DNA from: Aalborgiella sp031422495
GTDB taxonomy: Bacteria > Pseudomonadota > Gammaproteobacteria > Burkholderiales > Burkholderiaceae_C
DNA: 14,080 nt
Assembly: GCA_031422495.1 (NCBI GenBank)
Contig: JANPLX010000057.1
Span: forward strand, 1 to 14,080
Direction: 5' to 3'
The notes beneath the pieces were generated by a model. That model had not been told where the DNA came from. It did no database searches and worked only from the letters and a program-made list of their open reading frames with translations. A program made the translations under genes and the position numbers. This document shows positions 8,801-14,080 of this stretch, piece by piece; position 1 is the first letter of the stretch; each line of letters opens with the position of its first letter.

Positions 8801-11497
8801 TGCTTGCTGCAGCAACTGAACAATATGCCATAAACCACCGAACAACGCACGTAGCAAATCGGTGAATGCTTGACGATAAAAAAACAACCTCGCCAGATCA
8901 TCTCGACTGGGTGCAAACCCCGATATTGCACCCATCAATGGTCCTGCAGAAAACGCGGCAACGATCAAACCCAAAGCAACAAAAGGAGACACTGTAGAGC
9001 CAATTAGCGCCAATATCAGCAAAATCAACGACATGGGTGCCACCAGAGAACGTCGTAAGTTGTCAATCATTTTCCAGCGATTGATAGCACGCACCGAATA
9101 ACGTTCGGAACTAAAGATAAACGGCAACAGCTGCCAGTCGCCACGCATCCAACGGTGTACCCGCGAGGCAGCTACATCGGCATGAAAAGGGGCATCCTCG
9201 ATCACGGTGATATCTGTCACCGCAGCACAACGAACCAGTGAGCCTTCGAGCAAATCATGACTCAGCACTTGCCCATCCGGTAACCGACCCGTTAGTACAG
9301 TATGCATCGCCTGCACGTTCAACAGACCTTTGCCAGTAAACGTGCCCTCTCCAAACATATCTTGGTACACCTCGGAGCTTGCAGCACTGTAGGGATCTAT
9401 GCCGCATTGACCAGCAAACAACCAGTGGTACAGCGTGAACTCTTTGGGCGACGGAAGTGGTGTAGCAACGCGCGGTTGCAATATGCCATAACCGCTTGTA
9501 ATGATGTGTTTATCACAGTCAAACACGGGCTGATTGTGCGGGTGTGCGGCTATGCCCACCAAATCGCGTAGCCTTCCTGGGGGAAGTTGCGTATCACTGT
9601 CGAGGGTAACAATGTATTTAGTGTCGCCGGCTATCAAAGATAGATCGCCTAAATCAATAAAACTGCTGTTCACCCCCAGCGCCAACGTTTTCACAAGTAA
9701 TTCCAGCTTGCCGCGCTTACGCTCCCATCCGATCCAGCGTTGTTCAGTATCACTAAAATGACGCTGCCGTTGCAGCAATATAAAACGCGGCGCTGAGCCC
9801 TCAGCACCGGGGTAACGTACATTCAGTTGCTCTAATTGATCACAGGCTAATTTTAGTAAGGCATCATCACCCACCAAAGTTTCAGTATCAGCATCTACCC
9901 AGTCGGTCAGCATGGCAAATTGCGCATGACTTTCAGGATTAGCGAGGTAGTGAAGCTGTAAACGATGCGCCAAATCCTGAACCGCTGCTACGCTAGATAA
10001 CATCGCGGGAATGACCACCATCACTCTGTGATCTATTGGTATGCCGTTCACAAAAGCCAAGCGTGCCAAGTGTCTAGGTCGTACGGATTCGCTTATCAAA
10101 CGGTTGATGACTGCCAATACGGCTTCAGAGGCCGGAAACGCCATAACGACGGCGCTAATGAGAATAAGCCATATTGATGCGGCAGTGGTACTTTGCCAAG
10201 CACTCCCTCCAAATTGTAGCCAAGCAACCAATGCAAAAGTTACTAAAAAGAGCGTGATCAAATAGCTGTATACAGGCAGATAGCGCAACACCAGTGCCTC
10301 TAGTGAAACATGCCGAACTTTTATTCCGAGCAGAAGCATGAATTCATGCCTGCCTGCACCACCAAGCCAATGGCTAGCCTCTTGTCCGGGATCATCACTA
10401 CTTGACGAATCATGCATCCTATCCAGCAGCTTCTGCGCCACATCTAACTCTGATTGGCCACTTCGTTTTGCAAGTTGCTCGATGCCATGCAGGCTCTGGT
10501 CACGAGTTGTGTTGTCTTCAGCTTCAAATATAGGCGAACTTAGCATTAAACGCATCAATGCACTTGTTCGAGCGACTATATCCGTCCAATCTGCATCACC
10601 GATCGCTCTTAATGCGGTGATAGCGTTGCGCATGCTCAAATTATCTGCTGCCTGGTCGGCTGGACGCTGCATTAGGACGGATGCCAAATCGGGCATCACG
10701 CTGAGGATCCACGTGTTGTACGTTGTATTTTCAGTTGTTTGGCTATGCTGTAAACGCAATGCCATTTGGCTTAAAAACATCTGCCCCACACCGCGCTGAT
10801 TGAGCAGTCCGAGTAGTTGGTTAAGCTCAAACAAGGTAAATTTTTCGATATCATCGCAACATAAATTGGCTACTTCACGGGCCGCTTTGTTGATAGCCAC
10901 CCGCTCAGCCAAACGGCGTAAATTTTCAATCAAGACTACCCTTAGAGTCGTGGGTAATGCCCACATTTCACTCAAATTAAGCGCTCTTTTTTCTTGGTAC
11001 GCCGTCAAAAATTGACTCAACAAAGCTTCGTCAAACGCACTGTCCGTATGCGCGACAAAAGCCCAAGCCACACCATAAACACGTGGTAAGCCAGCGAGTG
11101 GTTCGTCAAGTAAGACCGGCAGCCCTCGAAAGTAGCTTCTGGGCAGCCCTTCATGTATTTCTTTGAGTTGAGATTCAATCAGATGAAAATTATCAAGCAA
11201 CCACTCTGCAGCTGGGCTGATGTCGTAACCTGTACTTGCCTGCTCGCTGATGTAGCTTTGCGCTTCTTCTAAAACACGGATATTGCTATTAAGACGCGGA
11301 AAAAATACCATTGAACGCGTGTTAGCAAAATCGGCATCGTGCGTCAGCGCTAGGCTATGGCCATGTTGTACAAAACGCTGAACACCAAATAGCTCAGACC
11401 GAATCGGTGGTTCGACAACGCCCCGCTTAGCATCCAATATCTCACATAGCGAATTCGGCGCGTCAGTCAGATAGCACTGCAACTCGAATTGAGCCAT
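2864..11497 (-). CDS. ndvB: Cyclic beta-1,2-glucan synthase (NdvB/Cgs type, GT84 + GH94)
   Basis: This inner-membrane enzyme of 2877 aa, a normal family length, uses UDP-glucose to initiate, elongate and cyclise beta-1,2-glucan, a periplasmic osmoregulatory and host-interaction glucan. Residues 30-230 are the conserved N-terminal region (PAAEWLLDNFHLIE, AWAFVAHTDS). Membrane segments lie near 407-460, 820-860 and 950-985. The GT84 transferase domain between them has TLDSDTQLP (D633, D635), EGTFTGKG, HDLLEG (from H747) and RWMRGDWQ (from R782). A glycoamylase-like domain spans about 1330-1545 (SWSGSMFEY at 1336, MAHHQGMT at 1477). Two GH94-type beta modules follow, near 1563 and 2096. The C-terminal GH94 catalytic barrel begins near 2393, with GDWNDG and the expected acid D2551, and RGGWSWYTG from 2775. 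All key motifs are intact, so it should be active. The start lies two bases after the upstream gene's stop, with no ribosome binding site of its own. Confidence 0.95.
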   Translation of the reverse strand: MAQFELQCYLTDAPNSLCEILDAKRGVVEPPIRSELFGVQRFVQHGHSLALTHDADFANTRSMVFFPRLNSNIRVLEEAQSYISEQASTGYDISPAAEWLLDNFHLIESQLKEIHEGLPRSYFRGLPVLLDEPLAGLPRVYGVAWAFVAHTDSAFDEALLSQFLTAYQEKRALNLSEMWALPTTLRVVLIENLRRLAERVAINKAAREVANLCCDDIEKFTLFELNQLLGLLNQRGVGQMFLSQMALRLQHSQTTENTTYNTWILSVMPDLASVLMQRPADQAADNLSMRNAITALRAIGDADWTDIVARTSALMRLMLSSPIFEAEDNTTRDQSLHGIEQLAKRSGQSELDVAQKLLDRMHDSSSSDDPGQEASHWLGGAGRHEFMLLLGIKVRHVSLEALVLRYLPVYSYLITLFLVTFALVAWLQFGGSAWQSTTAASIWLILISAVVMAFPASEAVLAVINRLISESVRPRHLARLAFVNGIPIDHRVMVVIPAMLSSVAAVQDLAHRLQLHYLANPESHAQFAMLTDWVDADTETLVGDDALLKLACDQLEQLNVRYPGAEGSAPRFILLQRQRHFSDTEQRWIGWERKRGKLELLVKTLALGVNSSFIDLGDLSLIAGDTKYIVTLDSDTQLPPGRLRDLVGIAAHPHNQPVFDCDKHIITSGYGILQPRVATPLPSPKEFTLYHWLFAGQCGIDPYSAASSEVYQDMFGEGTFTGKGLLNVQAMHTVLTGRLPDGQVLSHDLLEGSLVRCAAVTDITVIEDAPFHADVAASRVHRWMRGDWQLLPFIFSSERYSVRAINRWKMIDNLRRSLVAPMSLILLILALIGSTVSPFVALGLIVAAFSAGPLMGAISGFAPSRDDLARLFFYRQAFTDLLRALFGGLWHIVQLLQQAILALDAIARALYRTNISRQLLLQWTTAATVQASAKTKLPDLLRQHWKEPALALVLLILLLTFDTPFPVTSAALCLVWAASPLSTWWVSRPREKFQNTKLADKDKSYLEDIARDTWRLFERCVVAQDNYLPPDNLQTSPHDIVAHRTSPTNMGLYLLSTVCARQFGWIGTQELIQRLQATYDTMSKLERFRGHFLNWYDTQTLAPLLQKYVSTVDSGNLSGHLLAVAQACLELSQAPNDRKAFNRALHTSRKRIAALNTSTLGNDTALARLLAMPNPLVEFAESANHTDELLQDATLELDLKTDHVKLQTPLYDELYSCLSDYLATLRSYRLDIKAEYAVPKRVANDIEQSLKALANDFEKMAWEADYSFLYHSKRRLLHIGFRVEDQKLDSSFYDLLASESRLTSLLAIAKGDVPVNHWAALGRPLFAVGKHAGLRSWSGSMFEYLMPSLVLDEPLGSVLHDACCAALQEQIEFAQDRNVPWGMSESAYAASDETLAYQYAPQGVPRLALRRTSPAELVVAPYATALAAQIAPHSAVLNFEHIQSLTTRAHYGFIEALDYTDERQATTKNFTAVDTFMAHHQGMTIVAIANVLLNSAPRRWGMANAYIEAVSSLLHERVPREVSILNLPPPALPPQLLQKKALGLLRDVRPGAAAIEPTHVLSNGRYSVTLRANGAGSSSWGQDNITRSRDDVLRDTYGSFLYLRWDRPTELVSSAPVSITQHPAPDSAAHYSCLFHADRVCFDAQWPELQAHTTVWVSPEDDIEFRRVELRNLSNQTIDIEIISAFEVTLANALADESHPAFSNLFLQARWLAEQEALLFERKPRLANERGLHAAHFVAITDPQVVSLGVQTDRQRWLGRNHAVAQPMASFDALPDSLVSSAANSTENGILNTGLDPVCALVVRLSIAPFGKAQLTFATTAADNLEKMRAVIDKYRQLSHVQRASLMSATLASIRLRSLGISAEKFAAIQSLTTALVLSLTHPNNRDAYSAGAMPEVCDRKLLWRFGISADRPIILVSTSSVQGLNMLRSLVQALRLWSWGSIVCDVVVINAEPISYEMPLHREMTALRERYVADFGGASGSSTASLHVLRANEVSAAEFSTLQMLARVRFVADGRPFVHHVQEWIEQHELAFAQRYRTSTSVVPLVSRASVAAPAPIGRFDESSNAFKFDVSAQLRPIKPWINVIANPDFGALLSESGGGYTWAGNSRLNQLTAWSNDPVADPPAEWFLLQDVKTLEIWSVAPSASGDGGVIYSVSHGQGYSEISHQRGDLNVTATWCVDVKTSVKQIQIKIINHGQRTTRLRLVGIAEWKMGANRSDRSTTKTAMFRQRLPDLTDTNTNVDSALEQKLTALLCTQRDHSAGFGDGTAFLALASDKNEVDDWTCDRRECFDARGRMVLPDHFGQRSGYALDPCAALSTRIELKAGESEQRVFLLGYAENVRAAEKLATLAAAQSAQQRFEKVRDQWDLLLGATKVTTPDPLFDVMVNRWFLYQTVSCRIWAKAAFYQAGGAYGYRDQLQDAMALTWTAPDMLRQQIVLAASRQFPEGDVQHWWHAPGGAGVRTHFSDDLLWLPHACVRYLRATGDSALLEQSVAFIEGSAIPEGAEDAYYSPTVSTQEASVYEHAARAIDHSLKVGVHGLPLMGTGDWNDGMNRVGHEGRGESVWLAWFLCQVVEDFAPLARERGNLARALSWEKAAIGWKAALADSAWDGQWFKRAFFDDGSALGSHLNPEARIDLIAQAWSVLSGVAAPALQRIALEGMQKNLIDPDAGLIRLLDPPLVHATPSAGYIQAYPPGVRENGGQYSHGAVWALMAQAKFATSLPQLGEHGDLAYRYFTYLNPAHRASHPKQGAAYGIEPYVMAGDIYSQPPYVGRGGWSWYTGAAAWMHRAAVESIFGLQLGPEYLSFIPCLPSHWPQAELNLKRDGRNMRFILRRSTPADAIKETSQYNAQLLNRREQLQWTKLSADSCFVIPLLD

Positions 11498-11499
11498 GG

Positions 11500-11754
11500 C
11501 TATACAACCAAAGAGTAGCTACCGATCAATATAAAAGCAACTACCACTGTCGTTACAAAACGTCTCACCATAAAACTATGGAGTAAATCAACCCCACAGC
11601 GCATGGCAAAGAGTTTTTTATTTACAACTTTGCAATGATCGAGATGCTTACTTAAGGCAGAAGCATCACCGAGTAAATAAATTGGGCTAAAACTCAGCTC
11701 GTTGGCGCTCCACAACGGTAGTACATCTGTATATTTGTTCGTTAGTATCTTCAT
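11500..11754 (-). CDS. 84-aa small membrane protein coupled to ndvB
   Basis: I do not recognise this protein. A strong AAGGAG lies five bases before the ATG at 11754, so the frame is probably translated. Residues 1-60 are mixed and soluble-looking, with C41 and C53 and a basic stretch KVVNKK (42-47). Residues of about 66-84 form one hydrophobic segment (FVTTVVVAFILIGSYSLVV) that ends the protein and is preceded by R64-R65. This predicts a tail-anchored inner-membrane protein with its N-terminus in the cytoplasm. The TAG stop is two bases from the ndvB ATG, and galU lies 117 bases upstream on the same strand. The position suggests a regulator, assembly factor or partner of the glucan synthase; that is inference. 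Alternatively the frame is mainly a leader that delivers ribosomes to ndvB. Confidence 0.65.
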   Translation of the reverse strand: MKILTNKYTDVLPLWSANELSFSPIYLLGDASALSKHLDHCKVVNKKLFAMRCGVDLLHSFMVRRFVTTVVVAFILIGSYSLVV

Positions 11755-11871
11755 TAAAACTCCTTCAGAAGATCTTAAATGCAGGCACTCCTCCTGTATG
11801 TCAGACGAATTGAAGCAAGCGTGTAGGACAAATACTTTCCTGCTTAATGAGAGAGGTTTATTTGTAATTTG

Positions 11872-12816
11872 TTACAGTTTCAAGTCGCGTAAAAATTGAC
11901 GAAATTCGACGCCCACTTCTGGATGTTGCAGCGCAAGCTCAACAGTTGCTTCTAAAAAACCTTCTTTGCTGCCACAGTCATAACGTTTTCCAATGTATTG
12001 ATAAGCGTAGACATGCTGAATTTTCAACAAATTTGCAATCCCGTCAGTCAATTGAATTTCACCCAATGCACCCGCTTTTTGTTGTCTGATTTGGTGAAAT
12101 ATTTCTGGCGTCAAAATGTATCTTCCGGCTACAGCCAACGTTGAAGGAGCTTCTTCTGGTACGGGTTTTTCAACAATCTGGGTTACTCTGCTAATACGCG
12201 GCTCAATCATCTCGCTCGCCACGATGCCGTAACGACCAACCATCTCTAATGGAACTTCTTGAACCGCTAAAATTGACGCTCCAAATTGGGCATGTATCTT
12301 GACCATTTGCGCCAAAACTGACAAACCTTTCGCATCTTTCTCGTCGTTGGGTGCTGGGTTCACCATCAAATCATCAGCCAGCAGAACGGCAAAAGGCTCA
12401 TTTCCAACAATATGTTCTGCACATAAGACGGCATGTCCCAATCCCAAAGGACTGGATTGACGCACATACGAGCAATCCATGTCCTGCGGTTTGATGGCTC
12501 TAATCAACGCTAAAAGTTCATGTTTTTGACTAGCTTCTAACTCTTTTTCAAGCTCTACTGCAGTATCAAAGTGATCCTCAATCGATCGCTTATTGCGTCC
12601 CGTCACAAAAATCATGTGCCTAACGCCTGCAGAATACGCCTCCTCAATGGCGTACTGAATCAGTGGCTTATCTACCACTGGCAGCATTTCTTTAGGCTGC
12701 GCCTTGGTAGCAGGTAAAAACCTTGTCCCAAGGCCTGCTACTGGGAAAACAGCCTTCCTCACAGGCGCCCTAGCTATATTTGGTTTATTCTTTGTTGCAA
12801 GATTTGATGTGGCCAT
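11872..12816 (-). CDS. galU: UTP-glucose-1-phosphate uridylyltransferase GalU
   Basis: GalU joins UTP and glucose-1-phosphate to give UDP-glucose and pyrophosphate in the cytoplasm. The 314-aa sequence carries the nucleotide-binding signature FPVAGLGTRFLPATKAQPKE at residues 24-43, then MLPVVDKPLIQY. It also has QSSPLGLGHAVL at 120-131, LADD at 147-150, VEKP at 215-218, GEIQLTDG at 252-259 and YDCGSKEGF at 279-287, all expected for the GalU family. A strong AGGGAGG lies four bases before the ATG. The first 18 residues (MATSNLATKNKPNIARAP) are a short extra tail compared with the usual start. The gene heads the strand leading to ndvB, so it probably supplies the UDP-glucose used there. No terminator is visible in the 117 bases before the 84-aa gene, consistent with partial read-through. 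Confidence 0.95.
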   Translation of the reverse strand: MATSNLATKNKPNIARAPVRKAVFPVAGLGTRFLPATKAQPKEMLPVVDKPLIQYAIEEAYSAGVRHMIFVTGRNKRSIEDHFDTAVELEKELEASQKHELLALIRAIKPQDMDCSYVRQSSPLGLGHAVLCAEHIVGNEPFAVLLADDLMVNPAPNDEKDAKGLSVLAQMVKIHAQFGASILAVQEVPLEMVGRYGIVASEMIEPRISRVTQIVEKPVPEEAPSTLAVAGRYILTPEIFHQIRQQKAGALGEIQLTDGIANLLKIQHVYAYQYIGKRYDCGSKEGFLEATVELALQHPEVGVEFRQFLRDLKL

Positions 12817-12847
12817 AATTCCTCCCTAAAAATATCCAAACCATCTT

Positions 12848-12865
12848 AATCTGAATCTGAATCTC
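12848..12865 (+). repeat. Three tandem hexamers in the galU leader
   Basis: AATCTG occurs twice, followed by AATCTC, as a perfect tandem apart from the last base, about 30-50 bases upstream of the galU start. A short inverted repeat, ACAGA (12870-12874) and TCTGT (12890-12894), follows. Both lie in the untranslated leader if the promoter at 12972-13000 is right. No function can be assigned. Confidence 0.4.
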
Positions 12866-12971
12866 GTAGACAGATCGAGAACACGAAGCTCTGTTTTCCT
12901 ACACACACTTGCTGAAATTTCTTACACGTCGATTCAAAGGTTTGACTCGGTTATATAAAAAATATCGTGGT

Positions 12972-13000
12972 TTTATAGCAGATTTGAATTTTATTTTTAA
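12972..13000 (-). promoter_or_regulatory. Candidate extended -10 promoter for galU
   Basis: On the minus strand, TTAAAA (13000-12995) and TATAAA (12977-12972) are separated by 17 bases, and the -10 box is preceded by TGC, an extended -10 element. It would start transcription about 150 bases upstream of the galU ATG, giving a long leader. The surrounding DNA is A/T-rich, so chance matches are possible. Confidence 0.35.
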
Positions 13001-13003
13001 CCC

Positions 13004-13032
13004 CTGACACCCGACTGCCACTACGCTGTCAG
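13004..13032 (+). promoter_or_regulatory. Inverted repeat between galU and the decayed gene
   Basis: CTGACA (13004-13009) and TGTCAG (13027-13032) form a perfect six-base inverted repeat with 17 bases between them. It lies 48 bases upstream of the ATG at 13080 and just outside the candidate galU promoter. It could be an operator-like site or a hairpin in the leader of the former gene. No T-run follows, so a terminator is unlikely. Confidence 0.3.
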
Positions 13033-13079
13033 TAGCCCCTTTTCACAATCAAGAATCCATCAACTTAAAGGAGTCTTTA

Positions 13080-13267
13080 ATGAAAAACGCAATCAGCTGA
13101 TGGTGTGGATCGCGCGCTGATGTCCATACAGGTCGAAGTCCATACGTTGGTCGCCACGGTGCGTTTGGCGCAAGTTTAGCTAGACCCGTAATAATATTTT
13201 TTCGTTAGAAGCTGGCAAAGGGTTGGCAGATTTTCTGGGAAAAGCGGGTGCTAAAGATCTTTTATAA
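13080..13267 (+). pseudogene. Decayed short gene with an intact ribosome binding site
   Basis: A textbook AAAGGAG (13067-13073) stands six bases before an ATG at 13080, but that frame stops after MKNAIS. Removing one A from the A5 run at 13083-13087 would continue it as MKTQSADGVDRALMSIQVEV through HTLVATVRLAQV to a stop at 13177-13179. A third frame from 13184 reads TRNNIFSLEAGKGLADFLGK and ends AGAKDLL with a stop at 13265-13267. The protein-like stretches in successive frames suggest a small gene broken by indels. I do not recognise the product. The remaining alternative is chance open frames behind a ribosome binding site used by a very short peptide. Confidence 0.35.
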
Positions 13268-13276
13268 CGCAATAAT

Positions 13277-13330
13277 GCTACATTTTTTATAGCTATTTAG
13301 GCAATTAATACGCCGGCTAGAGCCATATTT
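13277..13330 (+). repeat. Dispersed intergenic repeat, copy 2
   Basis: This is the plus-strand partner of the repeat at 737-790, about 83% identical over 54 bases by eye, with the identical 16-base core at 13307-13322. It lies just past the decayed gene and 41 bases beyond the 3' end of the NTF2-like gene. The arm that forms a hairpin in copy 1 is changed here (GCCATA instead of GGCGTA). The two copies point in opposite directions and bracket almost the whole window. Confidence 0.7.
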
Positions 13331-13370
13331 ATGCATTAATTTAACATTATTAACTATTTGTGTAGAGAAT

Positions 13371-13739
13371 TTACCCCATCGTGTAGAAAAATTCCTCTTT
13401 CACCACTTTCCCATTCGCCACGGTGTACAAAGCTGCCTCGTCCATAACGAAGCGTTTGTTGTCTGGTTTGAAGGTCACGTCGTAGGTGAAGCGGACGATA
13501 AATCGGTCGCCGTGTGGCCACGGACCATCGGCTTTGGCAGAATGAACAGTGTGATTATCCACCCACCACTTACCTTTACCCAGCACGCCAGCAATTCCCT
13601 TGGTCGTCGCATCTTGACCCGGAGGTGCGCCCGCTTCGACGCTGACGATGTCTGCAGAAAACAAGGTATTCACTGCTTCGTCGTTTTTACCTTCACGGCA
13701 CAGTTCAACCATTTTTTGACCAATTTCAAGGGTATTCAT
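13371..13739 (-). CDS. NTF2/SnoaL-like domain protein
   Basis: This 122-aa protein has the small cone-shaped alpha+beta fold of the NTF2/SnoaL-like group. It opens with a helix, IGQKMVELCREGKNDEAVNTLF (residues 6-27), then YSADIVSVEA-like strand residues 29-36 (ADIVSVEA). The strands FIVRFTYDVTF (80-90) and EAALYTVANGKVVKEEFFY (101-119) follow. Such proteins are small enzymes or ligand binders, or proteins of unknown role; no catalytic residue can be named here. I place the start at 13739 because AGGAG lies five bases upstream and the family begins there; an upstream ATG at 13790 would add 17 unlike residues. It is divergent from the flavoprotein gene, with 65 bases between them, so the two may share control. 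Confidence 0.8.
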   Translation of the reverse strand: MNTLEIGQKMVELCREGKNDEAVNTLFSADIVSVEAGAPPGQDATTKGIAGVLGKGKWWVDNHTVHSAKADGPWPHGDRFIVRFTYDVTFKPDNKRFVMDEAALYTVANGKVVKEEFFYTMG

Positions 13740-13804
13740 AGTCGCTCCTAGATGATGTGTTAGATTGCAAAGCTTATCACTTTCGATCAATTGAAGGGTT
13801 AACT

Positions 13805-14080
13805 ATGCAGCAAATTGAAACAGATTATCTGATCATAGGCAGTGGCGCATCGGGCATGGCTTTTGCTGATACCTTACTGCAGGAAACGCAAGGCACGGAC
13901 ACACACATCACCCTCGTTGACCGCCACGCCAAGCCGGGCGGGCATTGGAACGATGCTTACCCGTTTGTGACGCTGCATCAACCCTCCGCTTTTTATGGCG
14001 TCAATTCATTGGACTTGGGTGTCAACCGCAAAGACGCCATTGGCCCCAACCAAGGCTTGTACGAGTTGGCTTCTGGCCCA
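13805..14080 (+). CDS. FAD/NAD(P)-binding oxidoreductase, monooxygenase-like (3' end outside window)
   Basis: The frame is open from the ATG at 13805 to the last base and gives the first 92 residues. A dinucleotide-binding beta-alpha-beta unit starts at DYLIIGSGASGMAFAD, with G12, G14 and G17 forming the GxGxxG turn. It continues to ITLVDR, where D39 is the acidic residue expected to hold the adenine ribose of FAD. The following KPGGHWNDAYPFVTLHQPS (43-61) resembles the flavin-binding region of flavin-containing monooxygenases and related oxidoreductases. A GAAGGG lies seven bases before the ATG. The substrate and full domain content cannot be judged from this fragment. Confidence 0.85.
   Translation, partial: MQQIETDYLIIGSGASGMAFADTLLQETQGTDTHITLVDRHAKPGGHWNDAYPFVTLHQPSAFYGVNSLDLGVNRKDAIGPNQGLYELASGP

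Noticed and set aside
10338..10799. 153-aa plus-strand open frame within ndvB
   Set aside because: It is antisense to the N-terminal part of the glucan synthase; its Ser/Cys-rich composition is typical of a shadow frame.
11755..11871. Separate promoter or terminator between galU and the 84-aa gene
   Set aside because: No stem followed by a T-run and no convincing -35/-10 pair can be seen; the GGAGGAG near 11790 is followed only by a seven-codon frame.
13740..13790. 17-residue extension of the NTF2-like protein from the ATG at 13790
   Set aside because: The internal ATG at 13739 has a strong AGGAG at good spacing, and the extension lies in the short divergent control region.

Overview
The window looks like a chromosomal stretch of a betaproteobacterium, most likely Burkholderiales and perhaps Comamonadaceae-like. 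The GalU, VF530-type and RluA-type proteins read like betaproteobacterial versions. A short dispersed repeat present twice here resembles, from memory only, small repeats scattered in Comamonadaceae genomes. Base composition is moderate and fairly even. The taxonomic call is inference; no rRNA or other marker gene is present.

Layout. (1) 1-132: the 3' end of an IS30-family transposase, cut by the window edge. (2) 287-706: a small secreted lipoprotein of unknown function. (3) 797-1327, minus strand: a GNAT acetyltransferase, convergent with the lipoprotein; copy 1 of the dispersed repeat lies between them. (4) 1422-2813: three tightly spaced plus-strand genes for a 49-aa Lys-rich basic protein, a VF530-family DNA-binding protein (TTG start) and an RluA-family pseudouridine synthase (GTG start). 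(5) 12816 down to 2864, minus strand: galU, an 84-aa single-membrane-segment protein, and an 8.6-kb gene for a 2877-aa NdvB/Cgs-type cyclic beta-1,2-glucan synthase, which fills about 60% of the window. (6) 12817-13370: about 550 bases without an intact gene, holding the galU leader, a small inverted repeat, what looks like a decayed short gene behind a strong ribosome binding site, and copy 2 of the repeat. (7) 13371-13739, minus strand: an NTF2/SnoaL-like protein, divergent from the start of a flavoprotein monooxygenase-like gene (13805 to the window edge).

How the genes fit together. The clearest functional unit is galU, the 84-aa gene and ndvB. GalU makes UDP-glucose, the sugar donor that the glucan synthase polymerises and closes into periplasmic cyclic glucan. 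The 84-aa gene ends two bases before the ndvB start, and ndvB has no ribosome binding site of its own, so the two are probably translationally coupled. That makes the small protein a candidate undescribed accessory of the synthase. No NdvA-type exporter is visible in the window.

I found no CRISPR array, phage, toxin-antitoxin or defence system, and no tRNA or rRNA. The most promising new points are the coupled 84-aa membrane protein, the inverted pair of intergenic repeats, and the decayed short gene at 13080-13267.
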